In this document: positions 34,894 to 43,700 of the stretch, one piece after another
Position numbering within the stretch: position 1 is the stretch's first letter
Layout of the letters: each line of letters starts with the position of its first letter
Origin: Arcicella gelida
GTDB lineage: Bacteria > Bacteroidota > Bacteroidia > Cytophagales > Spirosomataceae
NCBI RefSeq assembly: GCF_034931025.1
Contig: NZ_JAYGIL010000005.1
Location: forward strand, 124,001 to 188,000
Direction: 5' to 3'
Length of the DNA: 64,000 bases
The notes under the pieces: generated by a model
Database searches by the model: none
Told to the model about the DNA's origin: nothing
Seen by the model: only the letters and a program-made list of their open reading frames with translations
Program-made: the position numbers and the translations under genes

Positions 34894-35739
34894 ATGGATA
34901 CATTAAAAATAAAAAATAAGTTTACTCCATTTTTGAGATGGACTGGATCAAAGAGATGGTTTGTAAATAAATATTTATTTGATTTTCTACCTGAATCTTT
35001 CAATAATTACCATGAACCTTTTCTAGGAGCGGGATCAGTTTTTTTTCACCTGATTCAATCTAATGAGAAAAAAGATCGTATTTTTTATATTTCAGACACT
35101 AATGAAGATTTAATAAATACTTATATGCAACTGAGGGATAACCCTAATGAAGTAATCAAGCATCTAAAAGATTTAAAAAATACATCTGATGATTATTACA
35201 GAATTAGAGACGAGAATCCTTTAATAAAAGCACAGAGAGCTGCTAGATTTATTTACTTGAATAAAACATCCTTTAATGGTATTTATAGAGTGAATAGTAA
35301 AGGTGTTTATAATGTCCCCTATGGAAAACGAGAAAATATTGATATTGTAAACGAAAAATTATTATTCGAAATAAGTGCTAAACTTGAGAACGTTATCATT
35401 ACTAATAAAAGCTTTGAACTGAGTCTTGATAATGTAAACAAGAATGATCTTATATTTATAGATCCGCCATATACTGTAGCACACGAGAATAATGGCTTTA
35501 TCGAATATAATCAGAAGTTATTTTCTTGGGAAGATCAAGTGAAACTAAAAAACTATATTGAGGAAATAATTAGACGAGAAGCTTTTTTTATTTTAACAAA
35601 CGCATCTCACATATCTATCTTAGAACTTTATAAAGACATTGGGATAATAAGTAAACTTTCTAGAAATAGTCAGGTTGGAGGAAGAGTCAAAACTAGAGGA
35701 ATTTATAGTGAATTAATAATTTGTAATACAAGAGCCTAA
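34894..35739 (+). CDS. Dam-type (D12 class) DNA adenine methyltransferase
   Basis: 281 aa from the ATG at 34894 (a TTG at 34870 would add eight residues). Motifs of D12 N6-adenine methyltransferases are intact: FLRWTGSKRW (motif X), HEPFLGAGSVFFHL (S-adenosylmethionine loop), and catalytic D190-P-P-Y. The ending TRGIYSELIICN is also typical. Dam-like enzymes methylate adenine, commonly in GATC; the actual site cannot be read here. It is the first gene of a four-gene unit with gaps of 2, 2 and 5 bases. Codon use (AGA arginine, very A/T rich) looks different from the surrounding housekeeping genes, suggesting transfer. Confidence 0.9.
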   Translation: MDTLKIKNKFTPFLRWTGSKRWFVNKYLFDFLPESFNNYHEPFLGAGSVFFHLIQSNEKKDRIFYISDTNEDLINTYMQLRDNPNEVIKHLKDLKNTSDDYYRIRDENPLIKAQRAARFIYLNKTSFNGIYRVNSKGVYNVPYGKRENIDIVNEKLLFEISAKLENVIITNKSFELSLDNVNKNDLIFIDPPYTVAHENNGFIEYNQKLFSWEDQVKLKNYIEEIIRREAFFILTNASHISILELYKDIGIISKLSRNSQVGGRVKTRGIYSELIICNTRA

Positions 35740-35741
35740 CG

Positions 35742-36917
35742 ATGAGTGAAAAAAAATTAAGAATTGCAGTAATTAGTGATCTACATTGTCATCCGAAAAG
35801 ATCTGCTGGTAATGACACATATTTATTAACAGACATGTTAAGAACTCCTTCAAATGATCACCCAGTTGAAAGTCTTTTAAAAGTTATTAAGAAAGAAGAA
35901 CTATCAGTCGAACTTACACTTTGTCCTGGAGATTTTACGGATAAATCTGATCTTCAAGGTTTTATTTCTGGATGGGGTTTTTCGTTAGAAATAAGTAATG
36001 AACTTAAATCGAAAGATATAATCGCAACAGTTGGTAATCACGATGTTGATGTATATCAAAAAAACTCCAATTATAGTTTGACTAATGCAAAAGGAATAAA
36101 GAGAGATTTTCCTATGAAAGATGATGCTCAAAGGGATAAATTCTGGTCACAAGGATGTGTGTTTGTAGAAAGAGATGATTACAGAGTTTTAGTAATAAAT
36201 AGTTCTCATTTTCATTATAATAAAGAGTCATCAGGCAATGGAAATATTACAGATGATGGACTAGAGTATATAGAAAACTATTTAAAAGACAAAAATGATG
36301 AAAAAATTCAAATTGCAATGAGCCATCACCCACCAATAGCTCATTCAATTAGGAAGCTGGGAGAAGATGATAAAATTGTAAATGGAGAAAGCCTATTAGA
36401 TTTATTAGGTAAATATAACTTTGATCTGTTTATATATGGGCATAAACATGACCCTGTTTTAAAATACTACAATACAACATCAGGAAATTATAAAATAGCT
36501 TTGTTTTCGTCTGGGAGCTTTTCATCCTCTTCAAACTTAATGTTTACAGGTATTCGAAATGCATTTCATGTTTTGGAATTGTCTAAAGTAACAAATGTTT
36601 GTAAAGGAACGGTAGAAACATGGACATTTATACCAAACTCAGGATGGATAAAAAATTTTGATACAAGTGCTTTTGCACCAATTACTGGATTTGGTAGTGA
36701 AAAAAGTATTGATGAAATCTACACTAAAATAGTAGAAATGTTTGCATTAAAAAATAAGTTAGCATGGATCGAAATTACAGAACAAATTGGAGATATTAAT
36801 AATTTGATACCTGATGATTCCAAAAAACTAGATGAATTATTGAAAAGAGACGGATATGTATCAGATAAACATTTATGGGAATGTCCTACATTTATCTTTA
36901 ACTCTAATTCTAAATAA
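35742..36917 (+). CDS. Calcineurin-like metallophosphoesterase with C-terminal extension
   Basis: 391 aa. All metal-binding motifs are present: D13-L-H15, G63-D-F-T-D67, G98-N-H-D101, S-H-H-P-P (~193) and Y-G-H-K-H (~231). After residue ~250 an extension of ~140 residues has no name; it includes a helical part (EKSIDEIYTKIVEMFALKNK). In other conflict systems such enzymes are nucleases or cyclic-nucleotide phosphodiesterases; which applies here is unknown. Start codon lies 2 bases after the methyltransferase stop, so the two are translationally linked. Confidence 0.85.
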   Translation: MSEKKLRIAVISDLHCHPKRSAGNDTYLLTDMLRTPSNDHPVESLLKVIKKEELSVELTLCPGDFTDKSDLQGFISGWGFSLEISNELKSKDIIATVGNHDVDVYQKNSNYSLTNAKGIKRDFPMKDDAQRDKFWSQGCVFVERDDYRVLVINSSHFHYNKESSGNGNITDDGLEYIENYLKDKNDEKIQIAMSHHPPIAHSIRKLGEDDKIVNGESLLDLLGKYNFDLFIYGHKHDPVLKYYNTTSGNYKIALFSSGSFSSSSNLMFTGIRNAFHVLELSKVTNVCKGTVETWTFIPNSGWIKNFDTSAFAPITGFGSEKSIDEIYTKIVEMFALKNKLAWIEITEQIGDINNLIPDDSKKLDELLKRDGYVSDKHLWECPTFIFNSNSK

Positions 36918-36919
36918 TT

Positions 36920-38722
36920 ATGATGTCAGAAACAATATTTCCAACATATAATGCTAGACACTATGCTCCAAGAGAGGTTGCTGAGAGTTTTATTATATCG
37001 AAGAGTTTTGAAAAGTTAGTACAAAATAATCACTCGGTCATTTTAGGAGCTAGAGGATGTGGTAAAACAACATTGATGAAGATGCTTACTCTTCCAGCGT
37101 TGAATTCATGGAAAGGTCAGAAGGCTGAAACAATAAAAAATACAATACCCTTTTATGCAATTTATATATCGACAGATATATACTGGGATGTGAAAAATCA
37201 GACATATAAATCTCAGTTACAGAAGTACGGAGATTTATCATTACTTATCTCTAGGTTCTCGGTTAATACAAACGTTTTTACATCTTTATGCGACACATTT
37301 ATTGATATTCTTGAATACGAATCAGTCGATTTAAATGATGAAAAAGAGATTGAGTTGTGTAAGGAGTTAATTTCAGCATGGAAACTAAAATCGGTAATTC
37401 CTAAATTGAAATTCATTAAAGAAGCTTTAAATAGGCGTATCGACGAAGTGAATCAGTTAATCCAAGATATTATTTTTAATTTTGGTGAAGACTCAAGGCT
37501 CCCTTATCCAGAATATTTTAACTTATCATTTGAGACATCGATAGAGTTATTAATTCCAATTTTTGAAAGGATTTTTGAAATTGAAAATAAAAAAAAATGG
37601 GCTCTGTGTTTTGATGAATTAGAGTTTGCTCCTCTATGGTTGCAAACGCAACTTTTTAAATCTTTAAGAAGTAGGAAACAATATATTTTGTATAAGTTGA
37701 GCTCTAGTCCTATTCTTTCATTAGAACTTGATCAGTCTTTAATAGATGATTACAGAGCAACGTCTGGCAATGATTACGATTTAATTAAAATGTGGAATTT
37801 GTCAGATAATGAATTTTCAATAAAGATTATTGAATCGTTATTAAAAAAGAAATATCCATTAGCTGATGTAAATAGTTATTTTGGTTCAAATGAAATCTAT
37901 AATGGAGAATCAAATAGTTACAAGAAAGGGAGCAAGTTTTATAAGGAAATGATAGAGCTTCTCAAGAAAGATGATTCTTTTAAGATGTTTCTAAGTGAGA
38001 AGAATGTTAATATTTTAAATCCTATACCTATTAATGATAATCAAAAAAATACATTATATAGAAAAATTAAGCCAATAGTCTATTATCGTAATGCATTTAT
38101 AGAGGAAAACAGATTAATAAAGGGGAAAGCAAATAAACCTTCTTTTAGAAGTAGAAAAAGTGCAAACGAATTATTATCAGGAATTGAGGTTTTGAGTAAA
38201 ATTTGTGATGGTAATCCTCGCTGGCTAATTGGGATCACGAATTCAATTCTAGTAAACTCAGATGAAAAAGAAGCAAAAAGAACAACACAGTATAAAGAGT
38301 TGTTATCAGCTGGACAGCGATTTAAAAATGTTATTGGGAATATTCCTATTGGAAATAATGAACACTCTATAATTGACATAGTAAATAAGATTGCTTCGTA
38401 CTTTAAAGATCAATTATTAGGGAGTCACTTTAAAATGGATCCTTATGGTACATTTATTGTGGATAAAAACTCAAGTTTAATACCTGATAATATTATTGAA
38501 CTTTTAGATAAGGGAATTTCTCAGGGTGCATTTATTTTATTAGATACCGATGACGGAGGTTTTGATTTTGAAATTCGAGAAAGAAGATTTAAGCTATCAT
38601 ATCTGTTTTTTGTTTTATATAATTTACCTCTAAGAGTTTATGGAAAAGTTAGCTTGAGTGTTTGCTTAAAGTATAAAGAAAGTGCGAATGAAAAAAGTAG
38701 TACTCAAATTTCACTATTTTAA
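36920..38722 (+). CDS. AAA-type P-loop ATPase (ORC/CDC6-like)
   Basis: 600 aa. Walker A is G43-A-R-G-C-G-K49-T-T, Walker B is C-F-D232-E-L-E, and a sensor-like SSSP follows. Between ~395 and 470 there is NPRWLIGITNSILV, resembling the lid part of ORC/CDC6-like ATPases. The C-terminal ~100 residues look like a winged-helix domain. No membrane segment. It starts 2 bases after the phosphoesterase stop and is likely the motor or switch of the system. The 51-residue spacing before Walker A includes TYNARHYAPREVAESFI, which may be a docking segment. Confidence 0.8.
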   Translation: MMSETIFPTYNARHYAPREVAESFIISKSFEKLVQNNHSVILGARGCGKTTLMKMLTLPALNSWKGQKAETIKNTIPFYAIYISTDIYWDVKNQTYKSQLQKYGDLSLLISRFSVNTNVFTSLCDTFIDILEYESVDLNDEKEIELCKELISAWKLKSVIPKLKFIKEALNRRIDEVNQLIQDIIFNFGEDSRLPYPEYFNLSFETSIELLIPIFERIFEIENKKKWALCFDELEFAPLWLQTQLFKSLRSRKQYILYKLSSSPILSLELDQSLIDDYRATSGNDYDLIKMWNLSDNEFSIKIIESLLKKKYPLADVNSYFGSNEIYNGESNSYKKGSKFYKEMIELLKKDDSFKMFLSEKNVNILNPIPINDNQKNTLYRKIKPIVYYRNAFIEENRLIKGKANKPSFRSRKSANELLSGIEVLSKICDGNPRWLIGITNSILVNSDEKEAKRTTQYKELLSAGQRFKNVIGNIPIGNNEHSIIDIVNKIASYFKDQLLGSHFKMDPYGTFIVDKNSSLIPDNIIELLDKGISQGAFILLDTDDGGFDFEIRERRFKLSYLFFVLYNLPLRVYGKVSLSVCLKYKESANEKSSTQISLF

Positions 38723-38727
38723 ATATC

Positions 38728-39660
38728 ATGGAAATAAAATCGGGGAAGCAAATAAAAATTGAAGAATTAAAAGATAAGAATTTTGACTTATTTTTTCTTT
38801 CTGAGAATCATGAAAAAAGGTCATATTCTCTTCACGAAAAAATTGTTAAACTAAATATTAATATCAATAAAACTTTCGTCTTCTGTTATAAAGATTATGT
38901 GGCTGATAATAATAAAGACGATATTTATAAAGTTAAAATAGATAGTCATACACAGATTTTGGAGTTGATAGATAGTGAAATAAAAAAGATTGAGAAAAAA
39001 GAAGTTAGAATTATTGTGGACTATTCTTGTATGACAAAACCATGGTATTATTCAATTATATTATACCTTAAAAATAAAAAAAGTAATCTTAATAGTATTG
39101 ATATATACTTTAGTTATACTCCTTCAAAATTTATTGAACCACAAAACCCTAAACCTAATAAAGATATAGGCCCTTTACCTGGAAAGTATGTTGTTCCAAC
39201 AGATAAACCTAAAGCACTTATAGTATGCTTAGGCTACGAGCAAAATAAAGCTGAGGGAATAATTGAGCATCTCGATCCTAAGATTTCATATCTTTTTTAT
39301 ACTAAACCAGCTATTGAAAAAGAATTTGTGAACACTTTAGAGAAAAATAATAGGTCAATATTAAAAGAGAGAAAGAAGTATGTAAGGACTTATCCTTTTA
39401 ATGATTTATTGGTTCTTGAAAGAGAATTAACGTATTTATACCATTTGCTAAGGAATGATTACAGTATAATTATTGCCCCTCTTGGACCCAAGCCTTTTAC
39501 GTTTATTGCAATGTTAATGTCAATAAAATATGACGATATAGATATTTGGAGAGTGGGTTCTGGTAATGATATAAATGAATATGACAATGAACCTTCACCC
39601 AAAGGAAATTTTATTATCTGTGAAGTTCTTTTTGAAGATTCTGATAATAGCCTCACCTAA
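38728..39660 (+). CDS. Unrecognised protein with two similar Rossmann-like halves (possible CARF-like sensor)
   Basis: 310 aa, no signal peptide or membrane segment; I do not recognise the family. Each half has a beta-strand start (FDLFFLSENHEK at ~19-30; KALIVCLGYEQNK at ~162-174) and a later strand-turn-helix (IIVDYSCMTKPWYYSIILYL at ~95-114; IIIAPLGPKPFTFIAMLMSI at ~246-265). The T103-K-P and P254-K-P turns resemble the G-G-T-K loop of CARF and related ligand-binding Rossmann domains. The linker (EPQNPKPNKDIGPLPGKY) is proline-rich. It could sense a nucleotide signal for the phosphoesterase or ATPase. All this is inference from pattern. Confidence 0.6.
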   Translation: MEIKSGKQIKIEELKDKNFDLFFLSENHEKRSYSLHEKIVKLNININKTFVFCYKDYVADNNKDDIYKVKIDSHTQILELIDSEIKKIEKKEVRIIVDYSCMTKPWYYSIILYLKNKKSNLNSIDIYFSYTPSKFIEPQNPKPNKDIGPLPGKYVVPTDKPKALIVCLGYEQNKAEGIIEHLDPKISYLFYTKPAIEKEFVNTLEKNNRSILKERKKYVRTYPFNDLLVLERELTYLYHLLRNDYSIIIAPLGPKPFTFIAMLMSIKYDDIDIWRVGSGNDINEYDNEPSPKGNFIICEVLFEDSDNSLT

Positions 39661-39709
39661 TAATCGGAGATTACTCATTATTTGTGATTGACAGTTATTA
39701 ATACTTTGC

Positions 39710-39736
39710 AATAAGCCAGCCAATGGCTGGCTTATT
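39710..39736. repeat. Perfect 11-bp hairpin after the four-gene unit
   Basis: AATAAGCCAGC, CAATG loop, GCTGGCTTATT, 50 bases after the last stop. It could end the operon transcript, but there is no T-run. Confidence 0.6.
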
Positions 39737-39800
39737 GAGTACTCATACTCATTCAATAGAAAATACTTGTTCTATAATAACACAAGAAAAGTTAGACAAA

Positions 39801-39840
39801 TCCTTCTGTACCACGAGTTTCCAACTCGTGCTATAAAATG
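39801..39840. repeat. 40-base hairpin repeat, right copy
   Basis: Same as 33707-33746 except one base, same direction. The rest of the 39661-39991 gap has only A/T-rich sequence and the hairpin at 39913. Confidence 0.85.
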
Positions 39841-39912
39841 GTTCTTAAAATTAGTTTAAGGATGAGTTATAAAATGGGATTGGGTAGTGTACTTTGGCTT
39901 TTCTTTCTTTTT

Positions 39913-39931
39913 AACGGTTTGGAAAACCGTT
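39913..39931. repeat. AACGGTTT hairpin
   Basis: AACGGTTT, GGA loop, AAACCGTT. A related hairpin (ACGGTTT-AGA-AAACCGT) is at 40700-40716, on the other side of the toxin-antitoxin genes. Confidence 0.55.
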
Positions 39932-39991
39932 TTACGGTAATAAAATAATAAGATTTGTGAATAGAGTGTGAATGGGAGATTGGATGTTTTT

Positions 39992-40372
39992 TCACATCTC
40001 TGTAGGCTTATATAAAATAAAAGTCAATTCTTCTACTTTATCAAAATGTCTATCTGCTGATATTAATGGAACTCCTAAAAAGATAGCGGTAGCCGCTACA
40101 ATGGCATCGGGTAATTTTAAAGAGTATTTACGGCGTAGTTTGATAGTAATATCTTTGATGCCTTGATTGAAATCTAGGACTGTACATTCCTCTAGAAATA
40201 ATGCTATCCAATTTTCCTCTTGTGGAGTTATAGCCTTATGTCCCAATAATTCAAGTTCGTTAATAAAAGAAACATAAGCTTCTGTATCTTGAAGGATATA
40301 TCCTAAATCTTCGTCACCTTTAAACAGATAAAGAGCAATATTGGTATCTAATAATATTTTATTCCCACTCAT
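39992..40372 (-). CDS. PIN-domain toxin (VapC-type)
   Basis: 126 aa from the ATG at 40372. The PIN nuclease acids are present: first Asp in I-L-L-D-T-N, Glu in N-E-L-E-L, Asp in L-P-D-A-I-V-A-A-T-A and Asp in L-I-S-A-D-R-H-F. It should cleave RNA by a Mg2+-dependent mechanism, tRNA or mRNA in known VapC proteins. The gene overlaps the 3' end of a small gene (40359-40523) that would encode the antitoxin. Strand is opposite to the four-gene unit. Confidence 0.9.
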   Translation of the reverse strand: MSGNKILLDTNIALYLFKGDEDLGYILQDTEAYVSFINELELLGHKAITPQEENWIALFLEECTVLDFNQGIKDITIKLRRKYSLKLPDAIVAATAIFLGVPLISADRHFDKVEELTFILYKPTEM

Positions 40373-40523
40373 CACGCATCTCTTTTTGAATGATTAATGG
40401 GTCTTTTTCAAACTTTAAAACACCAATGTATTTTTTGGCATTTAATTTTTTTGCACCCTTCACTGGAGTGTTTTTAGGTAATACCTCTTCCAGATTTTGC
40501 CCTTTTTTCAAAATGATAGTCAT
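40359..40523 (-). CDS. Putative small antitoxin of the PIN toxin
   Basis: 54 aa, starting with MTIILKKGQNLEEVL and ending KEMRDEWE. It is basic in the middle (VKGAKKLNAKKYIG) and acidic at the end, and overlaps the toxin start by 14 bases in a different frame, as expected for VapBC-type operons. It lacks a recognisable DNA-binding domain at this length, so it might be a short neutralising antitoxin only. The identification rests on position, size and overlap. Confidence 0.7.
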   Translation of the reverse strand: MTIILKKGQNLEEVLPKNTPVKGAKKLNAKKYIGVLKFEKDPLIIQKEMRDEWE

Positions 40524-40604
40524 AAAATATAGCTAATTTTTTAGTAAAAATAAGAATTTTTATGGGGCTGGCAAATGATTAAAATTAATAAAGAATTTGT
40601 GCCG

Positions 40605-40672
40605 TCGCTCGTGTCATCACGAGCGATTTTTTTATAATAATAATTGGGTTGCGTATGAAGACGCACGTAACG
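40605..40672. repeat. Intergenic hairpin repeat, copy 2 (right boundary of the accessory region)
   Basis: Same order as the copy at 33616: TCGCTCGTG-TCAT-CACGAGCGA, T-run, then GTTGCGTATG-AAGA-CGCACGTAAC with three changes. The two copies are in the same direction, about 7 kb apart. Confidence 0.85.
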
Positions 40673-40699
40673 ACAACAAGTAACGAAACACGTAATTTG

Positions 40700-40716
40700 A
40701 CGGTTTAGAAAACCGT
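40700..40716. repeat. ACGGTTT hairpin
   Basis: ACGGTTT, AGA loop, AAACCGT; the second of two such hairpins near the right boundary. Confidence 0.5.
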
Positions 40717-40726
40717 GCTACAGGCA

Positions 40727-40764
40727 CACAAAAAACCTCCGCAAAAACAAGCCTGCGGAGGTTT
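40727..40764 (-). terminator. Intrinsic terminator of the 1239-aa gene
   Basis: Read on the minus strand: AAACCTCCGCA, 10-base loop, TGCGGAGGTTT, then a T-run, 24 bases after the stop of the gene to its right. Confidence 0.8.
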
Positions 40765-40787
40765 AACATTTTTCAATCAAAAACTGT

Positions 40788-43700
40788 TTATTTTACTACT
40801 TTCATAATTCCATTCATGATACTCCAGTGACCTGGGAACGTACAAACATAAGGATAGTCGCCTATTTGTTCTGGTACGGTAAAGGTCAATCTGTATGATT
40901 CATCAGGGTTTACCAATGGCGTTGAAGCGATGATTTGAGGAATGTTTGGTACATAGTTTTTATCCAAAGCGTCTTTCTGGGTAATCATTTTATTTGCTGC
41001 CTTACCGATAATTTCTAAAGATTTCGGCTTTCCAATCACTAAATTATGTTGCATGGCATCTGGGTTTTCAAATACCAATTCTACTTTTGTACCTGCTTTT
41101 ACGGTGAATTCTTTTTTATCATACTTCATTTCTTCTTTCACAGATTTTATCACAATCACGACTTTGTTTGGGTCTGCTGCTTCCTCTGCTTTTACTTCCC
41201 AAACCTGAAACAAACGAGCCAACTTGGCTTTATTATTGGCAGAAAGTGTTTTGCTTAAACTCGCTAAGAATACTTTGTCGCTGTCTTTTACTTGTACTTT
41301 CTTTCTATAATTCCAGCCGTCGGCAATGCCTTTTATTAGCGAAGAAGCACTGATTTCGTCTAATTGCTGACTTAATTTTAATAAAGCAATCACAGAATCT
41401 GCCGAACTAACATTTGTATAGCCTTTGATTGCTTTTTCCATAGCAAAGTTTGACATACTCTGAGGAACATTGAAAGTTATTTTTTGGCTATAAGCATTGT
41501 TTTTCTCATTCTCTTCTGCAATGCTATTGGCTTTGTCTATTTCCACCGAAACGGTATAAGTACCTGCCAAATCTGATGATAAACCAAGATTGCCCGTCCA
41601 AGCACCATTGTTATAAGTATTGATTTTTACGCTTTCGTTGGCAGGAATCCCATCGCTGAAAGTATAGCTTACCAAATCATATTTTCTACCTGTTCCTTCA
41701 ATTCGGATGTTTAAATTGATGACTTCTCCTTTTGGAATGGCTACTCCGCCTTGATTTTTTACCTCAACATTAAAGCTTACTGGCTCAAGAACCGCAGGGT
41801 TGGCAGGAGTAAAATTGATTTTGCTAATCAACAAATCAGGTTTATTACTTGCCGAAATCGCTGTTGCTTTTTCTTCTTTCATCATGGCGGCGTGGTCGTG
41901 ATGAGCAGGCATTTCTTCGGTTTTAGCTTTTACGGGCGAAGCATTTTTAGTAAGATTTTGTAAATGCTTTTTCAATAAAGCTTGTTTATGGCTTGTCAAT
42001 ACAGCAGCGAAACCATCTGGCAACCAACGGTCGTTGATTTCTGTTGATTGTTCCATACGTGCCAATAAAGCTTTTTCAGATTCAGCTGTTAAAGGCATTT
42101 CTGCGAAAGCTAAAAGTGTATTTAACACCACCAAAGGTTCTTTATCATTCAATGAATTTTGTGCCAATAAAACTTTTACAGAAGCTTCTGTACGAGGCAA
42201 TAATTGAACTGCCGTTTTACGAACGCCCGAACATGGATGCGATAAAGAAGCGATTAAGGCTTTTTGTACTTCGGCATCGTTCAATACGCCCAAACCTTCT
42301 AAAGTACGAAGTGCGTGAATCACACTTGGATTAATTCCTGCTTCATCCAAAGATTGGTCTTTGGTCATTTCAATCAATGCTGGCACTACGTCTTTTTGTC
42401 CACGTTCTACTAACAAACGTTGTGCGTTCATTCTCCAGAACATATTTGAATTTTTAAGAGCCGACAATAATTCTTGCGGACGGTCTTTTGATAAATTCAA
42501 AGGAGTATAATTGGGTGCATCTTTCGCACTTACACGGTAAATTCTACCATGTGTAAAGTTTCTTAAATCAGTTTCATAAGCATTTCCTTGACCCATTTCA
42601 AAACCATTTGGTTTTGGGTTATGCTGAATAATGAAAGAGTACCAATCGGCAATCCACACAGCACCATCTGGACCAACTTCTGCAAAAACTGGAGAAACCC
42701 ATTCGTCCGCACCTGCCAAAAGGTTGAAACCTTCTACGTCGCTATAATCTGTTCCGTTTTTGGTCATCACGTTTTGGTGAACTACGTGTCCTGTCGGTTC
42801 ACAAACAAAAGCGATTTGATTCCAATATTTTTTAGGGAAAGCTCTAGCCGTATAAAAATTATGACCAGCCGCCGCAGTATATCCACCAAAAACATCTACC
42901 TGACGAATTCTTGGCGTGATAGTTTTCATGTCTTTGTGCGTATCAGTACTTCGGCTACCGTTTGTAGCAGTTGGCGAAAGAATATTTCTATGTGGAATAG
43001 CCATGTACCAACCATGTGAATTGTTGGCAGTTGAGCCAAAAACATCGCCCGTTTCGTTGAAAGCAAAGCCCCAAGTATTATTTGAAGTACTGGTGATATG
43101 TTCAAAATCTGAACCATCAGCTTTGAATCTAAAGAAACCTTGACCGAATTTTACTGAATCCTTTTCGGCAAACTTTCCTTGAAAACCTGCATAACCTAAA
43201 GAACCCCAAATCCAGTTATCAAAACCATAATGCAAGTTTGAAGGACCAGCGTGCGTATCAGAAGTACCAAAGCCCGAGAATAAAATTTTCTTTTCATCTG
43301 CTTTATCGTCACCATCAGTGTCTTTCAAGAAAATCATGTGTGGAGCTTGTGCTACGATTACACCACCATTGGCAAAAACTAAACCTGTTGGAATACTCAA
43401 GCCATCGGCAAAGCGAGTGAATTTATCTGCTTTTCCATCTTTGTCGGTATCTTCACAAATCAAGATATAATCGCTTCCGCCAGTTTCTTTGCGTTCGTTT
43501 GGATAATCTTTCGTAATCAAAACATACAAACGACCACGCTCATCCCAAGACATTGCAATTGGGTGCATTACGTTGGGTTCATGAGCAAATACTTCTAAAT
43601 TAAATTCAACAGGTACTTGTATATGTTTGAGGGATTCTTCTGGAGAAAGTGCCGCCTGTAATAATTGTGGGTCAGGACGTTTTTCGTAATTGGGTAATTT

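Noticed and set aside
34894..39660. Ordinary type II restriction-modification system
   Set aside because: There is a methyltransferase but no recognisable restriction endonuclease, and the ATPase and two-half protein are not part of such systems.
33616..40672. Integrated phage or integrative element
   Set aside because: No integrase, structural phage gene or tRNA attachment site is present; only intergenic hairpin repeats bound the region.
42588..43019. 143-codon rightward frame inside the 1239-aa gene
   Set aside because: Antisense to a well-supported multi-domain protein; Arg/Ser/Phe-rich composition is typical of a shadow frame.
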